DNA from: an uncultured Bacteroides sp.
Lineage (GTDB): Bacteria > Bacteroidota > Bacteroidia > Bacteroidales > UBA932
Reading direction: 5' to 3'
Length of the DNA: 64,000 bases
NCBI GenBank assembly: GCA_900543205.1
Contig: UQQM01000002.1
Coordinates: 43,028 to 107,027 of the forward strand
Part shown: positions 16,995 to 25,996 of the stretch, in pieces
Numbering within the stretch: position 1 is the first letter of the stretch
Layout: each line of letters begins with the position of its first letter
The notes under the pieces: generated by a model
The model's input: the letters and a program-made list of their open reading frames with translations, nothing else
The model's database searches: none
Told to the model about the DNA's origin: nothing
Program-made: the position numbers and the translations under genes

Positions 16995-18128
16995 ATGGGA
17001 CAAACATTAACTGAAATAGCACAGATTCTTCGTGATACCGATAAAAAAGCACAGTTAATCTATGCCTTTAACGGTGTGGGTAAGACTCGTCTGTCCCGTG
17101 CGTTCAAGGAGTTGGTTTCTCCAAAGGATCAAGATAACGAATCGGAGGAACACAAAATAAAGGTTTTGTATTATAATGCATTCACGGAGGATTTGTTCTA
17201 TTGGGATAATGACTTGGATGCAGACTCTGACAGGAAACTCAAAATACAGCCAAATGGTTTTACCAATTGGGTTCTCAGAGATCAGGGACAGGAAAGAAAT
17301 ATAGTAACTTATTTTCAGCATTACACTAGCAATAAATTAACGCCCCGTTTCAATGAAGAATATAACGAGATCACGTTTTCCATTGAAGGAGGAAATGCCG
17401 GAATAATAAACAACATCAAGATTTCAAGAGGCGAAGAGAGTTGCCTTATTTGGTGTGTGTTTTACAGTTTACTTACTTTGGTTGTAGATACATTAAATGA
17501 GCCAGAGCCGGCAAATCGTGATACTAACCAGTTTGATGAATTAGAATACGTGTTTATCGACGACCCGGTAAGTTCGTTAGATGAGAATCACTTAATAGAA
17601 TTAGCCGTAAATATTGCAGAATTAATAAGGAAAAGTGAGTCAGAAGTAAAGTTTATAATTACGACACATAATCCATTGTTTTATAATGTGCTGTATAATG
17701 AATTAAATAATGCAGACCAAGAAACTAAAGATAAAACAAAGAAATCGCTTAAAAAGTATTTAGAGAAATTAGATGATGGGACCTTCGTGCTTCATGATTC
17801 TAATGACTCTCCATTCTCCTATCATCTCTTTCTTTTGTCAGAACTAGAAAAAGCGATACAAACTGGCAATATAAAGAAATATCACTATAATTTTTTGCGT
17901 CAAATATTGGAGAAGACCTCTACATTTCTTGGATATAAAAAATGGAGAGAATTATTGACTTTGTTACCGGATGATGCGCATGAAGCATATTACAATCGTA
18001 TAATAAACTTATGTAGCCACGGTAAACATTCTGGTGAAGAAACTTCTATGTTAGATGATAACGACAAGAGAGTAATAGGCTATCTTGTACGAGAGATAAA
18101 AAATATCTATCATTTTAAAAACGAATAA
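16995..18128 (+). CDS. PrrC-like anticodon nuclease (AAA/ABC-type ATPase) in the R-M operon
   Basis: The 377-residue protein has an ABC-like ATPase domain. Its Walker A region is AFNGVGKT at 24-31, an ABC-signature-like SRGEE lies at 144-148, Walker B with D-loop is [14 protein letters not shown] at 186-199, and the switch histidine is H225 in TTHNP. The C-terminal part has R302-x3-E306 and, 36 residues on, H342 in CSHGKH. PrrC, 396 residues, uses Arg320, Glu324 and His356 to cut tRNA-Lys in the anticodon loop. It is encoded between hsdS and hsdR and is kept silent by the type I complex until phage proteins disturb it. Size, gene position and the triad all fit. Activity and tRNA target are inferred; it could instead be another AAA_13-type effector. 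Confidence 0.78.
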   Translation: MGQTLTEIAQILRDTDKKAQLIYAFNGVGKTRLSRAFKELVSPKDQDNESEEHKIKVLYYNAFTEDLFYWDNDLDADSDRKLKIQPNGFTNWVLRDQGQERNIVTYFQHYTSNKLTPRFNEEYNEITFSIEGGNAGIINNIKISRGEESCLIWCVFYSLLTLVVDTLNEPEPANRDTNQFDELEYVFIDDPVSSLDENHLIELAVNIAELIRKSESEVKFIITTHNPLFYNVLYNELNNADQETKDKTKKSLKKYLEKLDDGTFVLHDSNDSPFSYHLFLLSELEKAIQTGNIKKYHYNFLRQILEKTSTFLGYKKWRELLTLLPDDAHEAYYNRIINLCSHGKHSGEETSMLDDNDKRVIGYLVREIKNIYHFKNE

Positions 18129-18136
18129 TCGTAATA

Positions 18137-21100
18137 ATGGCACAATATAATACCATAGCAGAATCGAACAACTTCATCGTACTTGACGACTATACCAAGT
18201 ATAATGAACTTCATGAACCTTCGGTGGCTTATCAGTCGGAAGCAAGCCTTGAACACGAATTTGTCCAAGATTTAGTGAATCAGGGCTATGAATATTGCCC
18301 GGATATATCAACTCCCGATGCATTGCTGGCCAATGCCCGTATGCAAATTCAGGAACTCAATGATGTGGAGTTCTCCGACAAAGAATGGCTACGATTTGTG
18401 GAAGAATATCTGGACAAGTCGGGAGACACCCTGATAGACAAGACCCGCAAGATTCACGATAACCACATTTATGATTTTGTTTTTGATGATGGACATATTA
18501 AAAACATCTATATTGCAGACAAACAAAACATTGCCCATAACAAGGTGCAAGTAATCAACCAGTTTGAGCAAACCGGAACACAAGCCAACCGTTATGATGT
18601 TACTATTCTGGTCAATGGTTTGCCATTGGTACATGTTGAATTAAAAAAACGAGGTGTTGCCATCCGTGAAGCATTCAATCAGGTTCACCGTTATTCCAAA
18701 GAAAGTTTCAATAGTGACAATTCACTTTTCAAGTATATTCAAGTGTTTGTCATTTCAAATGGTACGGACAGCCGTTATTTTGCCAATACGGTTGAGCGCA
18801 ACAAAAACAGCTTTGACTTTACCATGAACTGGGCAAATGCGAAGAATACCGTGATAAAGGATCTCAAAGACTTTACGGAGACTTTTTTCCAAAAGAACAC
18901 TTTGCTCAATGTCATTTTCTCCTATTCTGTATTTGACACCAACAACACTTTGCTTGTAATGCGCCCGTATCAGATTGCTGCGACAGAGCGTATATTATGG
19001 AAAATCAGAAGCGCATACCAAGCAAAAAAATGGTCTACAACCGAAGGTGGCGGATATGTATGGCATACCACAGGCTCGGGGAAAACGCTTACCAGTTTCA
19101 AGGCTGCACGGTTGGCGACCCAACTGGACTTTATCGACAAAGTCTTCTTTGTCGTTGACCGCAAGGATCTTGACTATCAGACAATGAAAGAGTATCAGCG
19201 GTTCTCTCCGGATAGTGTCAACGGGTCTGAAAGCACGGCCGGCCTGAAACGGAATATAGAGAAGGATGACAACAGGATTATCGTTACAACAATTCAGAAA
19301 CTGAATAATTTGATGAAAAGTGAAGACAATTTGCCTGTTTATCAGAAGCAGGTTGTTTTCATTTTTGATGAGTGCCATCGCTCCCAATTCGGAGAAGCGC
19401 AAAAACAATTAAGGAAAAAGTTCAAAAAGTATTATCAGTTTGGTTTTACAGGAACCCCCATATTCCCGGAAAATGCTTATGGTTCGGAAACAACGGCGAG
19501 CGTGTTCGGCAGGGAATTGCATTCATACGTGATAACGGATGCCATCCGTGATGAAAAAGTATTGAAATTCAAGGTTGACTATAACAATGTAAGACCCCGT
19601 TTCAGGAATATAGAAACAGAACTTGACGAGCAGAAGTTAAGTGCCGCAGAAAACAAACTGGCCTTGCTTCATCCCGCCCGCATAAATGAGATTTCGCAAT
19701 ATATTCTGCACAACTTCAGAATCAAGACCCATCGAAACCAAAGTGACAGCAAAGGCTTCAATGCCATGTTTGCTGTCAGTAGTGTGGACGCAGCCAAATG
19801 CTACTATGAAGAATTGAACCGATTGCAGAAAGATTCGGAAAAGCCTTTGAAAATAGCTACCATATTTTCTTTCGCCGCCAACGAAGAGCAAAGCGCAATA
19901 GGTGAAATACCTGATGAGAACTTCGAGCCGTCGGCAATGGACCTAAGTGCAAAAGAATTTCTGGCAAAAGCCATTGACGATTATAATACTCTGTTTGGAA
20001 CAAGTTATGGCATTGACGGGAAAGAGTTTCAAAACTATTACAGAGACCTTGCCAAAAGAGTAAAAAATAAAGAGGTGGATCTTATAATCGTTGTAGGCAT
20101 GTTCCTGACCGGATTTGATGCCCCGACTTTGAATACGCTGTTTGTAGACAAGAACTTGCGCTATCACGGATTGATACAGGCATTTTCCCGTACCAACCGA
20201 ATTTATGATGCGACTAAGACATTTGGCAATATTGTGACTTTCAGAGACCTCGAAAAACATACGATTGATGCCATAAAATTATTCGGCGATGATAATACTG
20301 CAAATGTAGTGCTCGAAAAAAGCTACAGGGAATATTTGGAAGGCTTTAAAGACATTGCATCTGGTGAGGCTCGGAGAGGATATATTGAAATTGTAAAAGA
20401 ACTGGCTGATAAATTTCCTGATACAGACAAAATCGTTACAGAACAGGGTAAAAAGGAATTTGTCAGACTGTTTGGTGAGTATCTGCGGGTGGAAAACGTA
20501 TTGCAGAATTTTGATGAGTTTACGGCACTCAAAGCCTTTCAGACAATAGACACGGATAATCCGGATGCAATCGAAACATTTAAAAACAATTATTTTGTCA
20601 CCGATGACGATATTGCAAAAATGCAGAAATTGCAAATGCCGTCTGATAGGATCATTCAGAATTACAAATCGACTTATAACGATATACGGGATTGGTTAAG
20701 ACGGGAAAAAGAGGGAAAGAAGCCGGAAAAATCAAGGATAGACTGGGATGATGTCATTTTCGAAATAGACTTGCTTAAATCGCAGGAGATAAACCTTGAT
20801 TATATTCTTGAGCTGATTTTCGAAAATAACAAAAAGATGGCGGACAAATCTTCATTGATAGAAGAAATCCGCAGGGTTATCCGGTCAAGTGTTGGCAACA
20901 GAGCCAAAGAAAGCCTGATAGTTGATTTTATCAATGATGCTAATCTCGATGCCATTTCTGATAGGACTGAAATTATAAAAGCATTCTTTGAGTATGCGCA
21001 AACGAAGCAAAAGAAGGAAGCATCGGATTTGATAACAAGTGAAAATCTGAATGAAAGGGAAGCCAAGCATTATCTGGAAGTTTCTTTAAGACGTGAATAC

Positions 21101-21244
21101 GCCAGTGAGAATGGAACAGACTTTAATAACATCCTGCCAAAAATGAGTCCGCTAAACCCCTTATACCTGACTAAAAAACATAAGGTATTTGAAAAGATCG
21201 CCGCTTTTGTCGAAAAGTTTAAAGGTGTTGGTGGGCAACTATAA
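18137..21244 (+). CDS. hsdR: Type I restriction enzyme subunit HsdR
   Basis: The 1035-residue protein is full length. The N-terminal nuclease domain has the PD-(D/E)XK end motif in VHVELKKRG at about 163-171. The translocase follows with Walker [11 protein letters not shown] (about 310-320), [10 protein letters not shown] (about 409-418), FTGTPIF (about 436-442) and the motif VI segment [11 protein letters not shown] (about 680-690). The C-terminal 250 residues form the helical region that docks on the methylase. With HsdM and HsdS it pumps DNA past unmethylated sites and cuts at collision points. It starts 8 bp after the PrrC-like gene. No frameshift or missing motif is seen, so restriction should work if HsdS does. 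Confidence 0.95.
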   Translation: MAQYNTIAESNNFIVLDDYTKYNELHEPSVAYQSEASLEHEFVQDLVNQGYEYCPDISTPDALLANARMQIQELNDVEFSDKEWLRFVEEYLDKSGDTLIDKTRKIHDNHIYDFVFDDGHIKNIYIADKQNIAHNKVQVINQFEQTGTQANRYDVTILVNGLPLVHVELKKRGVAIREAFNQVHRYSKESFNSDNSLFKYIQVFVISNGTDSRYFANTVERNKNSFDFTMNWANAKNTVIKDLKDFTETFFQKNTLLNVIFSYSVFDTNNTLLVMRPYQIAATERILWKIRSAYQAKKWSTTEGGGYVWHTTGSGKTLTSFKAARLATQLDFIDKVFFVVDRKDLDYQTMKEYQRFSPDSVNGSESTAGLKRNIEKDDNRIIVTTIQKLNNLMKSEDNLPVYQKQVVFIFDECHRSQFGEAQKQLRKKFKKYYQFGFTGTPIFPENAYGSETTASVFGRELHSYVITDAIRDEKVLKFKVDYNNVRPRFRNIETELDEQKLSAAENKLALLHPARINEISQYILHNFRIKTHRNQSDSKGFNAMFAVSSVDAAKCYYEELNRLQKDSEKPLKIATIFSFAANEEQSAIGEIPDENFEPSAMDLSAKEFLAKAIDDYNTLFGTSYGIDGKEFQNYYRDLAKRVKNKEVDLIIVVGMFLTGFDAPTLNTLFVDKNLRYHGLIQAFSRTNRIYDATKTFGNIVTFRDLEKHTIDAIKLFGDDNTANVVLEKSYREYLEGFKDIASGEARRGYIEIVKELADKFPDTDKIVTEQGKKEFVRLFGEYLRVENVLQNFDEFTALKAFQTIDTDNPDAIETFKNNYFVTDDDIAKMQKLQMPSDRIIQNYKSTYNDIRDWLRREKEGKKPEKSRIDWDDVIFEIDLLKSQEINLDYILELIFENNKKMADKSSLIEEIRRVIRSSVGNRAKESLIVDFINDANLDAISDRTEIIKAFFEYAQTKQKKEASDLITSENLNEREAKHYLEVSLRREYASENGTDFNNILPKMSPLNPLYLTKKHKVFEKIAAFVEKFKGVGGQL

Positions 21245-21255
21245 TTTTTATTGAT

Positions 21256-22236
21256 ATGACAAATGCTTCTGTTTTAAATTGGAATACAATTGAACTTCAT
21301 TATTGGTTTAATGATGAAAGTCATACCATGAATGCAATTGTACTCAACAAATGCGAATATGAATTTTTAGGTATTGCAAAAGAAATAGCGCAAACATTAA
21401 AAGTTGATCTTGAAATTGAGACAGAGCCGCTTGGTGAAGGTGGTTTACGTAGTTGGTTCAAATTCAAAGCAAAAAATAAGGATGCGATTAAAGTAGGTGT
21501 TATTCTATATATCATTACGAATCTTTTAGGCACACCTCTGACAACAGCTATTGATGAGTTGACTCGTATGGCTATTCAATCTGTATTTGAACGTGAAGAA
21601 ATTAGACAATTGAAAGAACAAAAGAAAATAGCAGAGTTAAAACTGGATATAGCAAGAATAGAAGCAGAAACAGAACAATTAAGCAGAAATATTGATGAAA
21701 ATAAGGTTAAGAAAAAACGTTCCAACTATTATGAACATATAAGTTCTTATGATAAGATTACAAAGGTATCGGTTAGTATTATTGATAGTGCAAAGAGGTG
21801 TGTTTATTGGAAGAAAGAGATAATGAAATCTGATTTTCCTAATTATATTATGACCTCTGATGAACTTGAACCCGAAAACGATGAAAATGCTGTAATTGAA
21901 ATAATTTCTCCTGTATTGAAAAAAGGGAAGTATAAATGGTCTGGAATTTATCATGATGAGGTAATCCAGTTTACCATGAAATCCAATGAATTTAAAACAC
22001 TGGTTCAAACGGGACAAATACTTTTTAAGAATGGTTCTTCAATAAACTGTCATTTAATCACTCGTAAGAAAATTAATGCTGAAGGCGAAGTTAAAATAAC
22101 TGGATACGAAGTCGTTCTTGTGAATTATTATTTTGAAAATGACAAACCTATAGAAACGCCTGAAGGGAGACGAAATCGACAAATTAAAGAAGCAGAAAAA
22201 ATGCAATTGACATTATTTGATTATGATAACGATTGA
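21256..22236 (+). CDS. Unknown protein with hydrophobic segment, coiled coil and QLTLF tail
   Basis: I do not recognise this 326-residue protein. The N-terminal 75 residues look like a small alpha/beta domain. A hydrophobic stretch at about 77-98 (VGVILYIITNLLGTPLTTAI) could be a membrane helix. Residues about 112-155 are a charged coiled coil, and the C-terminal half is soluble and beta-rich. Close to the end is MQLTLFDYDND. QLTLF resembles the QL(S/D)LF peptide with which DNA polymerases and repair proteins bind the beta sliding clamp. The gene follows hsdR by 11 bp and overlaps the next gene, so it is part of the defence operon. It is among the most AT-rich genes here. Confidence 0.7.
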   Translation: MTNASVLNWNTIELHYWFNDESHTMNAIVLNKCEYEFLGIAKEIAQTLKVDLEIETEPLGEGGLRSWFKFKAKNKDAIKVGVILYIITNLLGTPLTTAIDELTRMAIQSVFEREEIRQLKEQKKIAELKLDIARIEAETEQLSRNIDENKVKKKRSNYYEHISSYDKITKVSVSIIDSAKRCVYWKKEIMKSDFPNYIMTSDELEPENDENAVIEIISPVLKKGKYKWSGIYHDEVIQFTMKSNEFKTLVQTGQILFKNGSSINCHLITRKKINAEGEVKITGYEVVLVNYYFENDKPIETPEGRRNRQIKEAEKMQLTLFDYDND

Positions 22237-23728
22237 AGATATAAAGAAATTGATAGCCAAGGATGAAACTCGGACTTTGGAATTAAAGAAAACGACAGGC
22301 GAACTCTATAAGGGTATGGAAACAGCTTGTGCATTTCTGAATTCCGATGGGGGCTGGCTGATGTTTGGCATTGCTCCGTCTTTGAAGATTATTGGGCAAA
22401 ATGTTACCGATAATACAAGGCAGGAGGTGGCAAATGCTATCCGTAAGATTGAACCGGCAATAGATGTGGAAGTGGAATATATAGAGTTACCCGATAAACC
22501 GGATAATTATGTTATTGCCATCTACTTCGATTCCAATAATTTCAAGAATGGACCGTATTCGTTTGATGGTAGAGCTTTCTATAAAGTGGAAAGTACGACT
22601 GCGTTGATGCCAAGACAGATGTATGAGGAACGTCTGAGAATCAGCAATCCTCAGCGATTCAGTTGGGAAAATACGCCCAATTCAGAAATAACCGTTGATG
22701 ATATTGATACAGAACTCTTATATCAAACACTGCATGACGGAATAGGATCAAGGCGTATTCATGCTTCGGCAATGACATTGCAAGACCCAATGAAGATTAT
22801 GCTTAAACTCGGAGTTGCAAGAAAGGATGGTATGATATTGAATGCTGCAAATGTATTGTTCGGTAAAGAGCCTTCTTTATTACACCCTCAGTGTAAAATC
22901 CGTTTAGCTCGCTTTGAAGGAACGGACAAAAGAGTATTTCGTGACCAGACGGTTTGTGAAGGAAATTTGTTTGAACAGTATGATGCTGTTATGGATTTCT
23001 GTTTAAAGCATTTGAACCTATCTGGCAGAATGGATAGTAAATTCAGACAAGATACACTTACTGTGCCTTATGAAGCTATAAAGGAAGCTACAATCAACAT
23101 GCTATGCCATCGTTCTTGGAATGCTGAAAATACGACTCCAAGTCTGGCTATTTACGACGACCGCATTGTATTTCAGAATCCTGGATCATTTCCTCTGGGT
23201 ATGACATGGCAGGACTTTGTGAATGAGCATATTGGTTCTTTACCAGCCAACCCCACTATAGCAAATGTATTCTATCGGCGTGGCACGATGGAGGCTTGGG
23301 GACGAGGTATAGGTCTTATTATGGAAAGCTGTAGAGAGCAGGTACTTCCAACACCGGAGATAAAAGTTGTTCCACCATTTGTGAACCTTACAATATGGTT
23401 TAATTACTCACTAGCTGGAGGTGTAAAAGCATCTGCACCCCAAGTGAAAGTTCCATACACCCCAAGTCACACCCCAAGTGATGATGATTTCACCTCAAGT
23501 CACAACGAAATACATAATCAGGCGAATATCATTACACCCCAAGATAAGGTGTTTGAATTTTGTAAATCACCGAAGAGTATCGTTGAAATAGCCGAAATGC
23601 TTGGAGTGAATGATAGAAGATGGGTACGAAAGAAATATATTGCTCCCTATATCGGCACAAAACTGCAAATGACCATTCCTGATAAGCCCAATAGCCAAAA
23701 CCAGAAGTATGTAATTATCAAAGATTGA
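22223..23728 (+). CDS. AlbA_2 (Schlafen-type) DNA-binding / HATPase_c_4 protein
   Basis: I choose the ATG at 22223 (501 residues); a TTG at 22217 is in frame but less likely. The N-terminal AlbA_2 domain (about 5-125) carries ETRTLELKKT and ACAFLNSDGGWLMFGI, the family hallmark. A GHKL/HATPase_c_4-like region spans about 250-395, including PYEAIKEATINMLCHRSW. A Thr/Pro/Ser linker (about 412-435) is encoded by repeats of CACCCCAAGT. The C-terminal 65 residues form a winged helix. Such proteins are common in defence islands and act as regulators or are of unknown role. It overlaps the previous gene by 14 bp and is the last island gene. Confidence 0.83.
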   Translation: MITIEDIKKLIAKDETRTLELKKTTGELYKGMETACAFLNSDGGWLMFGIAPSLKIIGQNVTDNTRQEVANAIRKIEPAIDVEVEYIELPDKPDNYVIAIYFDSNNFKNGPYSFDGRAFYKVESTTALMPRQMYEERLRISNPQRFSWENTPNSEITVDDIDTELLYQTLHDGIGSRRIHASAMTLQDPMKIMLKLGVARKDGMILNAANVLFGKEPSLLHPQCKIRLARFEGTDKRVFRDQTVCEGNLFEQYDAVMDFCLKHLNLSGRMDSKFRQDTLTVPYEAIKEATINMLCHRSWNAENTTPSLAIYDDRIVFQNPGSFPLGMTWQDFVNEHIGSLPANPTIANVFYRRGTMEAWGRGIGLIMESCREQVLPTPEIKVVPPFVNLTIWFNYSLAGGVKASAPQVKVPYTPSHTPSDDDFTSSHNEIHNQANIITPQDKVFEFCKSPKSIVEIAEMLGVNDRRWVRKKYIAPYIGTKLQMTIPDKPNSQNQKYVIIKD

Positions 23729-23994
23729 TATGGAAGTAGCCAAAGTCTTTGCCCATCCAAAGATTTTGGTTACTTTTGCTGTTGAGTTATTTGACAGTCA
23801 AACATAGCGAAACGTTGAAAATTGCACGGTATCTTAGTCGTTACCTCCATTTCTCGAATAGTCCGCTAAAAGTTTATTCTTCAATTGGTTAAGTCAAACT
23901 GTTGAAAATCTAAAATAAACTGCAAACCGAGAGCAGTGCTGAACTTGTTCAGGCAATGCCGAGGCGCAGCGTGATTGTAAACGAAGTTTAAAAT

Positions 23995-24786
23995 ATGCAT
24001 ACGAAAGAAGAAAAACTGTCGGCATTCGGCCGGCTTCTCGATGTGATGGACGAATTGCGCGAGCACTGCCCCTGGAATGCCGCGCAGACCATGGAGTCGA
24101 TACGGCCGATGACCGAGGAGGAGGTATATGAGCTCAGCGACGCGATAGTCCGCCGCGACGACCACGACATCTGCAAGGAAATCGGCGACCTGCTGTATCA
24201 TCTGGTGTTCTACGCGAGAATCGCCCAGGAGCGCGGCGCGTTCGACATAGCCGACTCCCTGGACGCCGAGTGCGAGAAGATGATCTTCCGCCATCCCCAC
24301 GTGTTCGGGGACGAGAAGGACAGGAAGATGACGGCCAAGGAGATAGCCGACACCTGGGAGCTCGTCAAGGCGAAGGAGAAGGACGGCAACAAGACCGTGA
24401 TGGCGGGAATCCCCGATGCGATGCCGGCAGTGCTCAAGGCCATGTCGATGCAGGAGAAGGCCCGGGGCTGCGGATTCGACTGGGAGAGGCGCGAGGACGT
24501 GTGGGCCAAGGTGGAAGAGGAGTTCGGAGAGGTCAGGGAGGCCTGCGCGGAAAAGGACGGAGACCATGTGGAGGAGGAGTTCGGCGACCTGCTGTTCGCG
24601 GTGATCAATGCCGCCAGGCTCTACGGGGTCGATCCCGAGAAGGCCCTGGGACGGACATGCGGCAAGTTCCGCAGGCGCTTCGACTACGTGGAGACCGCCG
24701 CCAGGTCGGCCGGCCGCGGGCTGGCGGACATGAGCCTCGCCGAGATGGACGCCCTCTGGGACGAGGCCAAGTCCAGGGGGCTGTAG
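23995..24786 (+). CDS. mazG: Nucleoside triphosphate pyrophosphohydrolase MazG
   Basis: The 263-residue protein has two MazG repeats. The first contains EEVYELSDAI and then EIGDLLYHLVFYARIA. The second contains EEEFGEVREAC and then EEEFGDLLFAVINAAR. Each gives the E-x-x-E ... E-x-x-D pattern that holds Mg and hydrolyses NTPs to NMP and pyrophosphate. The usual phrase HCPWN is present near residue 22. The enzyme cleans oxidised or excess nucleotides and can lower ppGpp in starvation. It starts the GC-rich host DNA to the right of the island. No promoter box is visible in the 266 bp upstream, so island insertion may have changed its expression. Confidence 0.95.
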   Translation: MHTKEEKLSAFGRLLDVMDELREHCPWNAAQTMESIRPMTEEEVYELSDAIVRRDDHDICKEIGDLLYHLVFYARIAQERGAFDIADSLDAECEKMIFRHPHVFGDEKDRKMTAKEIADTWELVKAKEKDGNKTVMAGIPDAMPAVLKAMSMQEKARGCGFDWERREDVWAKVEEEFGEVREACAEKDGDHVEEEFGDLLFAVINAARLYGVDPEKALGRTCGKFRRRFDYVETAARSAGRGLADMSLAEMDALWDEAKSRGL

Positions 24787-24815
24787 CTTTTTGCCTCCGC
24801 CGGGCGAAGAATTTT

Positions 24816-24846
24816 TTTGAAAAGAGCCGAACTGCACCTAAATTTG
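24816..24846 (+). promoter_or_regulatory. Consensus Bacteroidetes promoter for the GNAT-like gene and prfA
   Basis: TTTG at 24816-24819, a 19-bp spacer, then TAAATTTG at 24839-24846: an exact match to TTTG-N19-21-TAnnTTTG. The ATG at 24869 is 22 nt downstream. The box overlaps an alternative TTG start at 24851 closely enough to rule that start out. Confidence 0.8.
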
Positions 24847-24868
24847 CAGGTTGTGCAAAACTGAAACC

Positions 24869-25993
24869 ATGGCAGAATATAGAATAGTAGAGGTACTTGA
24901 CAGGCGCGGACTGCGCAAGTTCATAAAGTTCCCGGATGAGCTGTACCGGAATTGTCCCCAGTACGTGCCCGCCCTGCATTCCGACCAGAAGAAGTCCCTG
25001 ACGAAGTGCGCGTCGCTTTCATATTGCAGCCGCAAGCTCTGGCTCGCGCTCGATTCCGGCGGCAAGGTGGTAGGACGCATCTGCGGCATGATCAACCCCC
25101 GCTACAACGAGCGTTTTTCGAAGAAGCGCGCCCGATTCGGCTGGTTCGACTGCATAGACGATTTCGAGGTTGCCGAACTTCTGATCGGAACGGCTGAAAA
25201 ATGGGCGAAGGCTCAGGGCATGACAGAAATCCACGGACCGCTCTATTACAACACCCTGGGAAAGCAGGGCATGCTGGTAGAGGGCTACGAGAACATCCCT
25301 CCCTTCAACTGCATCTACAACTATCCCTACTACAACGACTTCGTGACCCGTCTGGGCTTTGTGAAGGAGTGCGACTGGGTGCAGTACAAGATGGTCGCGG
25401 ACCACGGGGTGCCCGACAAGACCCGCAGGGTGGCGAAAATCGTGCAGGAGCGCTACAACCTGCATTTCGGAAGCATAGACAAGCTCAAGAAGGATCCCGA
25501 ACAGGTCAGGAAGTTCTTCAAGATGTACAACGACAGCTTCTCCGAAGTGGTCTACAACTTCATCCCCTTCACCAAGGAGGAGATAGACGAGGAGGCGAAG
25601 TCGGTGATGTCCTTCATCTCCGACAAGGCCAGCTGCCTGCTGATGGACGAAAACGACGAGCTGGTGGCCTTCGGAATTTCCTTCCCCAGCATCTCCAAGG
25701 CTCTGCAGAAGGCCAAAGGGCACCTGTTCCCCTTCGGCTGGATACACCTGCTGCGTGCGCTGAACAACTACGAGACCACCGACCTCATGCTGAACGGCGC
25801 CGTACCCGAATGGCAGCACAAGGGCGTGTCGGCGGTCTATTATCTTGAAATGGCCGACAAGTCCAAGAAGATAGGCAGCAAGTGGGCGATTTCGAACCCC
25901 CAGATAGAGTCCAACAGCGCGGTGAACATCTGGAGCAGCTATGAGCACGAACTCTACATGAGGCGCCGCTGCTACATCAAAACAATAGAATAA
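24869..25993 (+). CDS. GNAT-like acyltransferase-fold protein
   Basis: I use the ATG at 24869, giving 374 residues. The protein belongs to a conserved Bacteroidetes family of about 370-380 residues with weak similarity to GNAT N-acetyltransferases. Recognisable parts are FIKFPDELYRNCPQYVPAL near the start, GPLYYNTLGKQGMLVEGY in the middle (an NTLG-type loop seen in this family) and a C-terminal segment VPEWQHKGVSAVYYLEMADK. That last segment resembles the acetyl-CoA-binding R/Q-x-x-G-x-G/A region of GNAT enzymes. The acyl donor and acceptor are unknown. The stop is 3 bp from prfA, so the two share the strong promoter at 24816-24846. Confidence 0.75.
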   Translation: MAEYRIVEVLDRRGLRKFIKFPDELYRNCPQYVPALHSDQKKSLTKCASLSYCSRKLWLALDSGGKVVGRICGMINPRYNERFSKKRARFGWFDCIDDFEVAELLIGTAEKWAKAQGMTEIHGPLYYNTLGKQGMLVEGYENIPPFNCIYNYPYYNDFVTRLGFVKECDWVQYKMVADHGVPDKTRRVAKIVQERYNLHFGSIDKLKKDPEQVRKFFKMYNDSFSEVVYNFIPFTKEEIDEEAKSVMSFISDKASCLLMDENDELVAFGISFPSISKALQKAKGHLFPFGWIHLLRALNNYETTDLMLNGAVPEWQHKGVSAVYYLEMADKSKKIGSKWAISNPQIESNSAVNIWSSYEHELYMRRRCYIKTIE

Positions 25994-25996
25994 AAT

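Larger units (their letters stand above)
11700..23994. mobile_element. AT-rich genomic island with integrase and type I R-M system (ends approximate)
   Basis: The stretch between the CoA-transferase gene and mazG is clearly AT-richer than both flanks. It begins with a CTnDOT-type tyrosine integrase and carries only accessory genes: regulator, R-M operon and two unknown or DNA-binding proteins. No relaxase, mobilisation, conjugation or phage genes are present. If it moves, it needs outside help, or it is a remnant. I could not find matching attachment repeats at both ends, so the limits are set by composition and by the neighbouring host genes. Confidence 0.65.

Noticed and set aside
14245..21244. 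Inverted second hsdS for recombinase-driven shuffling
   Set aside because: I looked for a reversed recognition-domain copy next to the integrase or hsdS and found none in the window.
11646..23994. Attachment-site direct repeats at the island ends
   Set aside because: Short matches such as TAAAATAAAC occur near both ends, and GTANNTTTGC-like words occur but in opposite orientation. They are too short or wrongly placed to call.
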